Below are positions 51,734 to 61,370 of a DNA stretch of 64,000 nt, piece after piece (position 1 is the first letter of the stretch; each line of letters opens with the position of its first letter). A program made the position numbers and the translations under genes. Origin of the DNA: Streptomyces sp. NBC_01428 (GTDB lineage Bacteria; Actinomycetota; Actinomycetes; Streptomycetales; Streptomycetaceae); the NCBI RefSeq assembly GCF_036231965.1, contig NZ_CP109499.1, forward strand, positions 5,456,001 to 5,520,000. Direction: 5' to 3'. The notes beneath the pieces are model-generated. The model made no database searches. It was not told the origin of the DNA and saw nothing but the letters and a program-made list of their open reading frames with translations.

Positions 51734-52009
51734 CCGGGCGGCCCGTCGATCATGTCGCCGTTATGTCCCAGTCGCCCCCGCGTGACCGGCGCGTTACTCG
51801 CGTCACAGTTTCCGTGCCGAATAAGTGGGTGTTCGGACGGTTCCGTCGGGCAGGAGACATCCTGGATGCGTCGGCAGCGAGCGGGCCGGCCTCCGGTGCG
51901 GCGAAAGTCGTCCGATCCACACGCGGCGAAAGCCGTTGATCCATCCGTACTGAGTACTGCGTACCGAGTCTTGAATTGTGAACCGGTGAATCGGTGAGGT
52001 GAAGCGCTG
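51734..52009 (+). promoter_or_regulatory. Leader of the anti-sigma gene with a palindrome and tandem GTGA repeats
   Basis: GTACT-G-AGTAC palindrome (51947-51957) and three tandem octamers GTGAACCG, GTGAATCG, GTGAGGTG (51978-52001) ending at the ribosome-binding purines before ATG 52010. No gene in the gap. Confidence 0.5.
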
Positions 52010-52573
52010 ATGAGCACCACCCGGCCTTACCCGCCGGGCGACCGCGGCCCTGAGTCGGGCGACGGCGGCGCTTCCGGGGCGTCCGTGGACGACACGGCGC
52101 CCGTGGACGGCGGACCGCCCGGCGACGGAGCCACTCCGGACGGCGCGGTCCTCGCTCCTCCGGGACGCCAGGCCCGCAGACTGAACTTCGAGGGCGAGAG
52201 CGGCGTCGTGCCGCTCGCCCGCGACTTCGCCCGCCAGGCGCTGTACGCCTGGGGCTGGCTGCCCGCCGAGGGCGCCGACCGGCGTGCCGCCGCGGAGGAC
52301 GTCCTGCTGGTCGTCTCCGAGCTGGTCACGAACGCCTGCCTGCACGCCGAGGGCCCGGACGAACTCCGGATCTCCGTCGACAACAAGGTGCTGCGCATCG
52401 AGGTGTCGGACCGCGGCGCGGGCCAGCCCGCACCCCGCACCCCGCACCGTGCCGGCCGCCCCGGCGGCCACGGCATGTTCATCGTGCAGCGGCTCTGCCT
52501 GGACTGGGGGGTCGTCCGCAGCCCCGGAGTCTCCGGCAAGACCGTGTGGGCCGAGCTGGGCGCACCCGCCTGA
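52010..52573 (+). CDS. Anti-sigma factor, RsbW-like ATP-binding kinase
   Basis: 187 residues. About 55 disordered N-terminal residues, then a GHKL ATPase fold: N-box SELVTNACLHA, G1 box DRGAG, and G2-like GGHGMFIVQRL. RsbW-type serine kinases bind SigB-class sigma factors and phosphorylate STAS antagonists. It closes the partner-switch set with the antagonist and sigma factor just upstream. The long N-terminal tail is not common. Confidence 0.85.
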   Translation: MSTTRPYPPGDRGPESGDGGASGASVDDTAPVDGGPPGDGATPDGAVLAPPGRQARRLNFEGESGVVPLARDFARQALYAWGWLPAEGADRRAAAEDVLLVVSELVTNACLHAEGPDELRISVDNKVLRIEVSDRGAGQPAPRTPHRAGRPGGHGMFIVQRLCLDWGVVRSPGVSGKTVWAELGAPA

Positions 52574-52770
52574 CGCGGGGAGTCCTCGGCACACACCTCC
52601 GCCTCCCACCCCGTACGTCACTCCGCGCGCCGGATCCCCACGGATCCGGCGCGCACTTTGTCTTCCCTCCACAAGTCCCCGGGCGTACCTTGACGGCCGA
52701 TCTGATGTTCCGTCAGGAAATCTCGCCGCGTGTCCCGTCGGGGACGACGTCAGGAGTGAGGGGCAGGCCC

Positions 52771-53502
52771 GTGTCGTACCGGACGTACCAGAAACGAACC
52801 GCCGCGCTCGCGTGCGCCGCGGCCCTGGCCGGCTCGGCGGTGCTGATGGCCGCCCCGGCAGCCCAGGCCGCCGTCGTCGACGTCAACTACCAGTGCAAGA
52901 CGCCGATCGGCGACAAGAGCGCCGTGTCGCCCATCGACATCAAGGGCGTCAGGAGCGGCAGCGGCTACAAGCTCACCATGTCCTGGCAGAAGGGCGTCTC
53001 CTCCAGCCCGGTCGAACTCGGCAAGGGCGCCATGACGCCCAGCGCCGTCATCAAGGTGGGCGGCGCCGACAGCGGCACCGTCGCGGTCACCGGACCGGCC
53101 AACGCGGCCGCCATCCCCGCCAACACGCCCATCAAGATCAGTGACCTGAGCGGCACGTACACACCGAAGAAGTCCGGCAAGGTCACCTTCACCGCGGGCG
53201 TCCTCACCATCAAGGCCCTCGGCACCACGACCACCTGCTCGCCCTCGAACAGCCCGAAGCCCTCCCTGACCCTCGACGTGAAGGCCGCGGGCGGGGGTTC
53301 GGGCTCCGGCTCGGGCTCGTCCGGCTCCTCGGGGTCCTCGGGTTCGGGGAGCCAGGGCGGCTCGGACTCCGGCGGGCAGCTTCCGCAGACCGGCCCCGCG
53401 GACTCCGCGATCGCCCTCGGCACACTCGGCGGCACCGTCCTGCTCGCGGGCGCGGCGGGCGTGCTGTGGCTGACCCGCAGGCATCAGGCGGTACGCCGCT
53501 GA
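52771..53502 (+). CDS. LPxTG-type sortase-anchored surface protein
   Basis: 243 residues. Signal peptide 1-32 (AAPAAQA), a domain about 33-165 with the start VNYQCKTPIGDKSAVSPIDIKG and GTTTTCSPS (two Cys, probably a disulfide), a Gly/Ser linker, and a C-terminal LPQTG followed by a TM helix and RRHQAVRR tail: a sortase substrate. A domain with the same start is the second repeat of the protein at 55634. The GTG start at 52771 gives the signal peptide. Confidence 0.82.
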   Translation: MSYRTYQKRTAALACAAALAGSAVLMAAPAAQAAVVDVNYQCKTPIGDKSAVSPIDIKGVRSGSGYKLTMSWQKGVSSSPVELGKGAMTPSAVIKVGGADSGTVAVTGPANAAAIPANTPIKISDLSGTYTPKKSGKVTFTAGVLTIKALGTTTTCSPSNSPKPSLTLDVKAAGGGSGSGSGSSGSSGSSGSGSQGGSDSGGQLPQTGPADSAIALGTLGGTVLLAGAAGVLWLTRRHQAVRR

Positions 53503-53532
53503 CCTGCCCGCACGACGACCTGGAGCCGCCGC

Positions 53533-54510
53533 ATGCCCTACGCACTCCCCGCCGCCCGCGTGCTGGGCCTGACGACCCTGGTGCTGCTCGGCGCGGCCCC
53601 GGCGGCCCAGGCCGCTCCGGGCTGGTCCGTCGTCCCGGCCGCGGGCGGCGCGGCCGACGGACGGCCCTCCGTGTACGCGGAGGGCGCGCCCGGCACGGTC
53701 CTCCAGGACGCCGTGTCCGTGGTCAACCCGGGCGGCAGGCCCCTCACGGTCCGGGTGCGTGGCGCCGACCGCACCGCTGACGGCGCCACCGCGCGCGACC
53801 GCGTCATCGGCACGGGCGCGTGGATCGCCTTCGCCGAGCGCTCCGGCGGCCGGCGGACGGCGGTGCGCGCCCTGTCCGTGCGCGTGCCCGCGCACACCCG
53901 CGCGGACGTGCCGTTCACCGTCGCCGTCCCGGCGGGCGCGGCGCCCGGCGACCATCCCGGCGCGATCGTCGTGAGCGCGCAAGGCCGCACCGCGGCGGTC
54001 CGGGTCCGGCTGCGGGTGGCCGGACCCGCCCTGTCGGCCCTGACGGTCGAACACGTCCGGGTGCACGGCGGCCGGATCTCCTACCAACTGGTCAACCGCG
54101 GCACCACCGTCCTCACCCCGCGCCTGGCCGTGCACGCGGACGGCGTCCTCGGCCGTGTACTGGACCGCGCCCCGCGCACCCTGCCCGTCGGCCTCCTCCC
54201 CGGCCGCCGCGTCACGCTCCACGAATCCTGGACCGACCCGCCGGTCCTCGACGCGGTCGACGTGCGGCTGACGGTGACCGCGGAGGGCGGGGCGCGCGGC
54301 GAGGCGACCGCGTCCGCCCGGTTCGTGCCGTGGTGGGCGCCCGCCGGAGCGGGCGCCGTCCTGGCGGCGGTCGTCGCCCTGATCGCCGTACGACGTCTGG
54401 GGCGTCCCGCGCGACCGGGTCCGCGGCGGCACGGGCACCGGAGTCCGGAGGCCGGAGCGGCGATCGAACAGCCCGGCACAGAGGTCGAGTTGACGGGAGC
54501 GGTGGCGTGA
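53533..54510 (+). CDS. DUF916/WxL-associated-like secreted membrane protein
   Basis: 325 residues. Signal peptide about 1-28 (GAAPAAQA), then two beta-rich Ig-like regions (about 30-160, 165-270: GWSVVPAAGG ... LQDAVSVVNPGGRPLTVRVRGADR; LSVRVPAHTRADVPFTVAVPAGAAPGDHPGAIVVSAQ), a TM helix about 272-292 and a basic tail. The first part resembles DUF916, found with WxL cell-surface proteins in Firmicutes. It may scaffold the adjacent surface proteins. The stop overlaps the next GTG by four bases. Confidence 0.7.
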   Translation: MPYALPAARVLGLTTLVLLGAAPAAQAAPGWSVVPAAGGAADGRPSVYAEGAPGTVLQDAVSVVNPGGRPLTVRVRGADRTADGATARDRVIGTGAWIAFAERSGGRRTAVRALSVRVPAHTRADVPFTVAVPAGAAPGDHPGAIVVSAQGRTAAVRVRLRVAGPALSALTVEHVRVHGGRISYQLVNRGTTVLTPRLAVHADGVLGRVLDRAPRTLPVGLLPGRRVTLHESWTDPPVLDAVDVRLTVTAEGGARGEATASARFVPWWAPAGAGAVLAAVVALIAVRRLGRPARPGPRRHGHRSPEAGAAIEQPGTEVELTGAVA

Positions 54511-55637
54511 GGGTCCTGGGCGGCACGATGCGGACGGCAGCGCTGGGCGCGGTCCTGGTCCTTCTCCTCGGCCCGTTGGCGGTGATCACCTCGGCGGGTC
54601 CGGCGTCCGCCGCCGCGGGTCCGAGCGTGAAACTGTCCAGATCCCAGGCGGGGGCCGGTGGTTCGGTCACCGTGAGCGGCAGCGGGTGGCGGCCCAAGGC
54701 CCTGCTCATGCTGCTCATCTGCGGACAGTCGGTGCCCTCGCGCGGCGTCATCGGCGGCACCAACTCCTGCGCCAACGCCGACGGCCGGGCCGTCACCACC
54801 GACGCCAAGGGCGCCTTCACCAGGAAACTGCCGGTCGCCGAACCGCCGAAGCCCTGCCCCTGCGTGGTGCACGTCGCCACCGTCACCGGGGCCGAGGCGC
54901 AGGCGGACGCCCTCTTCATGGTGGCCGGGCACTCGGTCGAACCGCTGCCCAAGGAGGCGAGCGGGGCCCGGCTCTCGGTGCTCACGGACACCCGCCTCGA
55001 CGGGTCGAGCGGCCTGTTGACCTGGTTCGGCTCACCCCCGGCGCGCACCCTCGTCTTCACCGTCGGCAACGTCGGCACCGCCCCCGTGAAGAACCCGGTC
55101 TTCCAGGTCGGCACCTCCCACGGGGTGTTCGCCCCGCAGTGGGAGGAGCAGGAGTGGCGCGGCACCGTCGAGCCGGGCCGGAAAGCGCGGATCAAGCTCC
55201 CGTTCGAGCTGGCGGCGGGGGCGCACGGCGACTACACGGTCTCCCTCAAGTACGGCGGGAAGGTGCTCGCCGAGCAGCCGTGGGGCGTGGGCCGCCCCTG
55301 GGGTGTGACCGTCTTCTGGATCCTGCTCTGCGTGGTCGTCCCGGCCGCGGTGTTCCGTGTCGGCATGGCCCTGGTGGACCGGGTGCGCCCGCACCGGTCG
55401 AGCGGACGCGCGGGCCGGCACCGGGTGCTGCGCCTGACCGACCTCGCACAGCGCCTGCCCCGGCCGGCCCCCGCGCCCGCCCCTCCGACCCCGGCGGACG
55501 TCCCGGACGCCTCGCCGGCCCCGGCCGCCCTGCCGTGGTTCACCCCGGACAGCGATCCGGGCACCGCGACGAACGGTCAGCTCTCCGCACCGCACGAGAA
55601 CGGTCCGACGACACAGACGAGAGAGGGACATACGTGA
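54507..55637 (+). CDS. Secreted neocarzinostatin-like-fold membrane protein
   Basis: 376 residues. Signal peptide (about 8-36), then a domain SVKLSRSQAGAGGSVTVSGSGWRPKALLMLLICG reminiscent of neocarzinostatin-type Ig folds, CPC motif (PKPCPCVVHV) and a second beta domain (about 145-255). A TM helix at about 266-290 and a Pro/Ala-rich cytoplasmic tail end it. It forms a tight translational relay with both neighbours (GTGA overlaps). No antibiotic-binding function is implied. Confidence 0.7.
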   Translation: MRVLGGTMRTAALGAVLVLLLGPLAVITSAGPASAAAGPSVKLSRSQAGAGGSVTVSGSGWRPKALLMLLICGQSVPSRGVIGGTNSCANADGRAVTTDAKGAFTRKLPVAEPPKPCPCVVHVATVTGAEAQADALFMVAGHSVEPLPKEASGARLSVLTDTRLDGSSGLLTWFGSPPARTLVFTVGNVGTAPVKNPVFQVGTSHGVFAPQWEEQEWRGTVEPGRKARIKLPFELAAGAHGDYTVSLKYGGKVLAEQPWGVGRPWGVTVFWILLCVVVPAAVFRVGMALVDRVRPHRSSGRAGRHRVLRLTDLAQRLPRPAPAPAPPTPADVPDASPAPAALPWFTPDSDPGTATNGQLSAPHENGPTTQTREGHT

Positions 55638-56992
55638 GGACGCTACGGAGAGTGGTACCGGACACCGGACGCAGAGCGGGCGCGGCCGGAGTCGCGCTGA
55701 TGCTCGGCGGTGCGGGCATCCTGCTGGGCGTGGCCGCCGTACCGGCGCAGGCCGCCGAGGTGTCGTACAAGACGGAGTGCATCCCGCCCGCGATCTCGGG
55801 GCTGCCCGCCGTGCAGGGCACCACGAAGGTGGAGATCACCGCGCCCGCGGAGGCGAAGGTGGGTGACGAGGTCACCATCACCTGGAAGTTCGCCCAGGCC
55901 GCCTCGAAGAACCCGGACGTCCTCGACCTCGACAAGGACACGGTGAAGCCCTCCGGCACCCTCAAGGCGGGCGGCGCGCAGACCACGAGCATCGCCATGG
56001 AGGGGCCGCGCCAGAACCCCGCGATCCCCAAGAACAGCGACATGAAGCTGTCCGACATGACGGGCAAGCTCAAACTGACCGCGGCGGGTGACGTCACGCT
56101 GACCCCGGACGCCTACAACATCAACGTCAACAAGCCGATCTCCACCGACACCAAGTGCACGCCCAAGGAGGCGGTGGGCTCCTCCGCGACCATCAAGGTG
56201 ACGGCCGCGGGCGGCGGTTCGGGCGGCTCCACGCCGACGCCGACGCCGACCCCGACGCCGACTCCGTCCGGTGAGCCGACCGACTCGGCCACCCCGTCGC
56301 CAACCGGCAGCGGGACCGGGGGAGCGACCGGTGGCGACGACAGCGGTGGCTCCACCGGCGGCGGTGGGCAGACCGACTTCACCGGCAAGCAGGTCTCCGT
56401 CGCCTACGCGTGCAAGACGCCCATCGGGGACAAGAACGCCACCTCGCCCGTGCAGATCAACGCCAAGAAGAGCGGCGGGAGTTACGCCCTGACCGTCAAG
56501 TTCGGCACGTCCGTGATGGACAGCCCGGCGGACATCCCGGCCGACTCCGTGAAGCCCTCGATGGAGGTCGCTCTCGGCGGCGCCGACAAGGGCACCGTCC
56601 ATGTCGAGGGCCCGACCAACTCCGGGCCCATCAAGGCGGGCGACCCGATCGAGGTCCCGGACCTGAAGGGCACGTACAAGCCGGGCGCGACCGGCAAGTC
56701 GACGCTGTCCCCGGGTGTCCTGACGGTGATGGCCCTCGGTACGACGACGACCTGCACCCCGGCCACGTCCGAGGTCTCGCTCACCCTGGACACCTCCGAG
56801 CAGGCGGGCGGCGCGTCCGGCGGCGGTTCCTCCTCGTCCGGCTCGGGTTCCACGGGCTCGGCGTCCGGCGGCCTCGCGGAGACCGGCTCCGACAGCCACG
56901 GCGCCCTCGAGGCCCTGGGTCTGGTCGCCGGCACGGTCATCCTCCTGGGCGGAGCGGTCTTCACGTTCATGCCCCGCGGCAGGACGAGGTGA
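55634..56992 (+). CDS. LAxTG sortase-anchored two-domain surface protein
   Basis: 452 residues. Signal peptide 1-40, domain A (about 41-195: VSYKTECIPPAISGLPAVQGTTKVEIT ... GDVTLTPDAYNINV), a Thr-Pro repeat linker ((PT) repeats at about 203-213), Gly-rich stretch, domain B (about 255-385: VSVAYACKTPIGDKNATSPVQINAKKSG, homologous to the protein at 52771), Ser/Gly linker and LAETG followed by a TM helix and basic tail. The motif LAxTG is preferred by class E sortases. No sortase gene is in the window. Confidence 0.82.
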   Translation: MRTLRRVVPDTGRRAGAAGVALMLGGAGILLGVAAVPAQAAEVSYKTECIPPAISGLPAVQGTTKVEITAPAEAKVGDEVTITWKFAQAASKNPDVLDLDKDTVKPSGTLKAGGAQTTSIAMEGPRQNPAIPKNSDMKLSDMTGKLKLTAAGDVTLTPDAYNINVNKPISTDTKCTPKEAVGSSATIKVTAAGGGSGGSTPTPTPTPTPTPSGEPTDSATPSPTGSGTGGATGGDDSGGSTGGGGQTDFTGKQVSVAYACKTPIGDKNATSPVQINAKKSGGSYALTVKFGTSVMDSPADIPADSVKPSMEVALGGADKGTVHVEGPTNSGPIKAGDPIEVPDLKGTYKPGATGKSTLSPGVLTVMALGTTTTCTPATSEVSLTLDTSEQAGGASGGGSSSSGSGSTGSASGGLAETGSDSHGALEALGLVAGTVILLGGAVFTFMPRGRTR

Positions 56993-57050
56993 CCGGCCGA
57001 CCCTTCAAGATCGCCGGGCGGCCGCTGTGACGGCGACCGCCACGCGCCGA

Positions 57051-57098
57051 AACGGCGGAGGGCCGCCGCACCCGGTGGTGCGGCGGCCCTCCGCCGTT
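57051..57098. terminator. Terminator after the surface-protein cluster
   Basis: 22-bp perfect stem (57051-57072 / 57077-57098) with a CGGT loop; also terminates the convergent transporter gene. Confidence 0.9.
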
Positions 57099-57111
57099 GG
57101 TGCGGCCCGCG

Positions 57112-58608
57112 TCAGCGGACGTCGCCCATCAGCTGCTTGACCTTCTTGCGGTACATCCACACCGCGACACCGGCGATCACGGCGAGCGTGGCCTCCAGGG
57201 CCACGATGCCCGTCTTGTTGAGGTCGACGTTGGCGATGGAGAGCAGGCCGGTCGTGGCGTCACCCGCGGTGACGGCCAGGAACCAGACACCCATCATCTG
57301 GGAGGCGTACTTCGCCGGGGCCATCTTGGTGGTGACCGAGAGGCCGACCGGGGAGAGCGTCAGCTCACCGACGGTCTGGACGAAGTAGATGGCCACCAGC
57401 CACATGGCGGCCGCCTTGTGACCGCCCTCGGCGATCGTCAGCGGGGCCAGGAAGAGGAAGAACGAGGCACCGACCAGGATCAGACCGGAGGCGAACTTGG
57501 TGGCCGTGCTCGGCTCCTTGCCGCGCCGGTTGAGCGCCAGCCACAGCCAGGCGAAGACCGGCGCGAGCGCCATGATCATGACCGGGTTGACCGACTGGTA
57601 CCAGGAGACCGGGAACTCCCAGCCGAAGATGGTGTTCTCGGCGGACGAATCGGCGAAGATCGACATCGTCGAACCGCCCTGGTCGTAGATCATCCAGAAG
57701 ACGGCCGCGGCGATGAAGAACCAGATGTACGCGGACATCTTCGACTGGTCGGCACGGTCCAGCGACTTGTCCCGCTTGATGCGGCCGATGACCATCACCG
57801 GAATGAGCAGGCCGGCGAGCGTGATCGGGACCAGCAGCCAGTTGAGCGTGTAGTGGCCCGAGAAGCCGACGATCGCGTAGAAGACCACGGCGACGGCGGC
57901 CCAGAGCGCGGACTTGCGCAGCGTCGAGGCCTTCTCCTCCGGCGACAGGGGCGTGGGGACCTCCTGCGAACGGGGGCTCAGGTGACGGCTGCCGAGCAGG
58001 TACTGGGCCAGACCCACGGCCATGCCGAGCGCGGCGATGGCGAAGCCCAGGTGCCAGTTCACGTTCTCGCCGACGGTGCCGATGATCAGCGGCGCTATGA
58101 AGGCGCCCAGGTTGATGCCGATGTAGAAGAGCGTGAAGCCACCGTCACGACGCGGGTCGTCCGGACCGTCGTAGAGGTGGCCGACCATCGTGGAGATGTT
58201 GGCCTTCAGCAGACCGGAACCTATGGCGACGAGGCCGAGTCCCGCGAAGAAGGTGCCGGAGGTCGGCAGGGCCAGCGTGAGGTGGCCCAGCATGATGATC
58301 AGACCCGCGACGGCGACCGTCTTGCGGGGGCCGAGGACACGGTCGGCGAACCAGCCGCCCGGCAGGGCGAGCAGGTACACCAGCGACAGGTACACCGAGT
58401 AGATCGCGGTCGCGGTGGCCGCATTCATGTGCAGGCCGCCCGGTGCCACCAGGTACAGCGGGAGCAGTGCCTTCATTCCGTAGTAGGAGAATCGCTCCCA
58501 CATCTCGGTCATGAAGAGAGTGGCCAGTCCGCGGGGGTGGCCGAAGAAGGTCTTCCCGGACCCGGGGGTACCCGGGTTCACCGAGGCCTTCGTCAGGCTG
58601 GACGCCAT
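57112..58608 (-). CDS. POT/PTR family peptide transporter
   Basis: 498 residues with about 14 TM helices. PTR2 signatures: EMWERFSYYGMKALLPLYL (ExxER motif), FADRVLGPRKTV, GSGLLKANISTMVG and FTLFYIGINLGAF. Proton-coupled uptake of di- and tripeptides (major facilitator superfamily). An N-terminal Thr/Pro/Gly stretch precedes TM1. Start ATG 58608. Confidence 0.93.
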   Translation of the reverse strand: MASSLTKASVNPGTPGSGKTFFGHPRGLATLFMTEMWERFSYYGMKALLPLYLVAPGGLHMNAATATAIYSVYLSLVYLLALPGGWFADRVLGPRKTVAVAGLIIMLGHLTLALPTSGTFFAGLGLVAIGSGLLKANISTMVGHLYDGPDDPRRDGGFTLFYIGINLGAFIAPLIIGTVGENVNWHLGFAIAALGMAVGLAQYLLGSRHLSPRSQEVPTPLSPEEKASTLRKSALWAAVAVVFYAIVGFSGHYTLNWLLVPITLAGLLIPVMVIGRIKRDKSLDRADQSKMSAYIWFFIAAAVFWMIYDQGGSTMSIFADSSAENTIFGWEFPVSWYQSVNPVMIMALAPVFAWLWLALNRRGKEPSTATKFASGLILVGASFFLFLAPLTIAEGGHKAAAMWLVAIYFVQTVGELTLSPVGLSVTTKMAPAKYASQMMGVWFLAVTAGDATTGLLSIANVDLNKTGIVALEATLAVIAGVAVWMYRKKVKQLMGDVR

Positions 58609-59132
58609 GGTCGTTCCTTGCTGTCGGGACGCGCTGTGGGGGTCCCCCGGGCCGGACCGGAGTCGAAGGCCTTGAGGAGTCGCGCGCCCAGTGGGGGGCG
58701 GCCGGCACCGGCGGTAACGGCGTCCGCCCCCACGCCCACGGGGAGTCCGCTCCGGATGGCGAAGCGGTGGACGGCGACCACCGGGATCCACGCCCGGTGC
58801 GCGTCAGCGCGCCTCGGGCCCGGCCACAGGTCATTCCTTTCGAGGCTGGCGAACACCAGCCCGCACACAAAAGAGACCTTCAGCATCAAGCACGCGCCAA
58901 AGGTCCCCATGTAGTGCTACAGGCGTCCGGTCACCATACGACATGGCAATGCACCATATGGAAGGACTTGAGAGATGGATCACAGGCGATCATGGAACCG
59001 CCGGGAGCCATTCGAAGGTGTTCCTCAGGATGGCATCCCACACCCGCAGGTAAGAAACACCCGGACGGAGGGTGTGAATCACGGAGGCCGATCACTGCCC
59101 GAGCCTCGTCCGCGGCGGACTACCATCACCCC
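58609..59132. other. 524-bp gap between divergent POT and response-regulator genes
   Basis: No gene. A direct repeat CACCATA (58932-58938 and 58952-58958) spaced exactly 20 bases, within a locally AT-rich stretch. Near the right end, TACCAT (59121-59126) lies 6 bases before the ATG at 59133, suggesting a leaderless response-regulator mRNA; its -35 is poor. Confidence 0.45.
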
Positions 59133-59810
<678 letters not shown>

Positions 59811-59816
59811 GGCCCC

Positions 59817-59852
59817 GCCTCGGGGGCCGGACGGCCGTCCGGCCCCCGAGGC
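59817..59852. terminator. Perfect palindromic hairpin between response regulator and kinase
   Basis: 16-bp stem with a GGCC centre (59817-59852), 6 bases after the response-regulator stop. As a partial terminator it would lower kinase expression relative to the regulator. Confidence 0.7.
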
Positions 59853-60007
59853 GTTCCGCGTACCGCACCGCAGACGGCCCGCCCGCCGCGGAGCCGTGCC
59901 GGAACCGGCGGGCACCGGAAACCCCGTACCCCGGCCCGGCGCCCCGCGGGGACGGCCCGGCGACCGTGCACACTGGTCCACGTACCGCCACCTGCCCGGA
60001 GGGCCCC

Positions 60008-61294
60008 GTGCGTCGCCGTCTCATCCAGTCCACCCTCGCCGTCGTCCTCGTCGTGATCGCCGTGTTCGGTGTCTCCCTCGTCATCGTCGAGACCCGCACG
60101 ATCAGCAACAGCGCCCAGGAACGCGTGGACTCCGAGGCGCTGCGGCTGGCCAGCATCGTGGACAGCCGCATCCTCGGCGACGAGAACATCTCCAGCGAGA
60201 CGTTCCGCAACCAGGTCACCGACCAGCGCTACGCCGAGATCAAAATCCCGGGACGGGATCCCATCGAGGTCGGCACCGAGCCCACCGGCGACGTCATCCA
60301 CTACACCGCCAAGGGCGAGGAGGGCGAGACGGTCACCGTCCAGGAGCCACGCTCCTCGGTGACCCGGGAGGTCGGCCGCACGCTGCTGATCATCGGCGCC
60401 GTCGCCCTGCTGGCGATCGTCGCCGCCGTCCTGCTCGCCGTCCGCCAGGCGAACCGTCTCGCCTCCCCGCTCACCGACCTCGCCGAGACGGCGGAACGGC
60501 TTGGCTCCGGCGACCCGCGCCCGCGCCACAAGCGCTACGGCGTCCCCGAGCTGGACCGCGTGGCCGACGTCCTGGACGGCAGCGCGGAGCGCATCGCCCG
60601 CATGCTCACCGCCGAGCGCCGGCTCGCCGCCGACGCCTCCCACCAGCTGCGCACGCCCCTGACGGCGCTGTCGATGCGCCTGGAGGAGATCACCCTCACC
60701 GACGATCCGGACACGGTGAAGGAGGAGGCGACGATCGCGCTGACGCAGGTGGAGCGCCTCACGGACGTGGTCGAGCGGCTGCTCACCAACGCCCGCGACC
60801 CGCGGACCGGCTCCGCGGTCACCTTCGACCTCGACGAGGTCATCAAGCAGCAGCTGGAGGAGTGGCGCCCGGCCTACCGCAGCGCGGGCCGCGCGATCGT
60901 CAGCTCCGGCAAGCGCCATCTCCAGGCGGTGGGCACCCCGGGCGCGGTCGCCCAGGTCCTCGCGGCGCTGATCGAGAACAGCCTCATGCACGGCGGCGGC
61001 ACGGTCGCCCTGCGGACGCGGGTCATCGGCAACCAGGCCGTCATCGAGGTCACCGACGAGGGACCCGGTGTGCCCACCGACCTCGGCGCCCGCATCTTCG
61101 AGCGCACCATCAGCGGCCGCAACTCCACCGGCATCGGCCTGGCCGTCGCCCGCGACCTCGCGGAGGCCGACGGCGGCCGTCTGGAGATGCTCCAGGCCCA
61201 GCCCCCGGTCTTCGGCCTGTTCCTGTCCCGGACCCCCCTGAAGCGAGGCCCGCTGATCGGCGAGGACGACGACGAGGAGCGGACGGTCAGGTAG
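60008..61294 (+). CDS. Sensor histidine kinase
   Basis: 428 residues. TM1 about 7-27, extracytoplasmic domain of about 95 residues, TM2 about 124-146, HAMP about 147-200, H-box ASHQLRTPL with His212, N-box LIENSLMHGG, G1 DEGPGVP and G2 STGIGLAVARDLAEADGG. The short sensor domain is without a recognisable fold. GTG 60008. Partner of the response regulator at 59133. Confidence 0.92.
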   Translation: MRRRLIQSTLAVVLVVIAVFGVSLVIVETRTISNSAQERVDSEALRLASIVDSRILGDENISSETFRNQVTDQRYAEIKIPGRDPIEVGTEPTGDVIHYTAKGEEGETVTVQEPRSSVTREVGRTLLIIGAVALLAIVAAVLLAVRQANRLASPLTDLAETAERLGSGDPRPRHKRYGVPELDRVADVLDGSAERIARMLTAERRLAADASHQLRTPLTALSMRLEEITLTDDPDTVKEEATIALTQVERLTDVVERLLTNARDPRTGSAVTFDLDEVIKQQLEEWRPAYRSAGRAIVSSGKRHLQAVGTPGAVAQVLAALIENSLMHGGGTVALRTRVIGNQAVIEVTDEGPGVPTDLGARIFERTISGRNSTGIGLAVARDLAEADGGRLEMLQAQPPVFGLFLSRTPLKRGPLIGEDDDEERTVR

Positions 61295-61297
61295 CGG

Positions 61298-61340
61298 AGC
61301 GGGGAGCAGAGGGAGCGGGAAGCAGAGGGAACGGGGAGCC
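61298..61340. repeat. 16-bp tandem repeat between kinase and GtrA genes
   Basis: AGCGGGGAGCAGAGGG (61298-61313) and AGCGGGAAGCAGAGGG (61314-61329), plus a partial third AACGGGGAGCC. Purine-only strand bias. Confidence 0.75.
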
Positions 61341-61370
61341 TACGGTCTCTCCCGGACGGTCCCGCCGGGG

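Noticed and set aside
61298..61340. CRISPR-like repeats
   Set aside because: Units are contiguous without spacers and differ by one base; a simple tandem repeat, not a CRISPR array. No other candidate array was seen.
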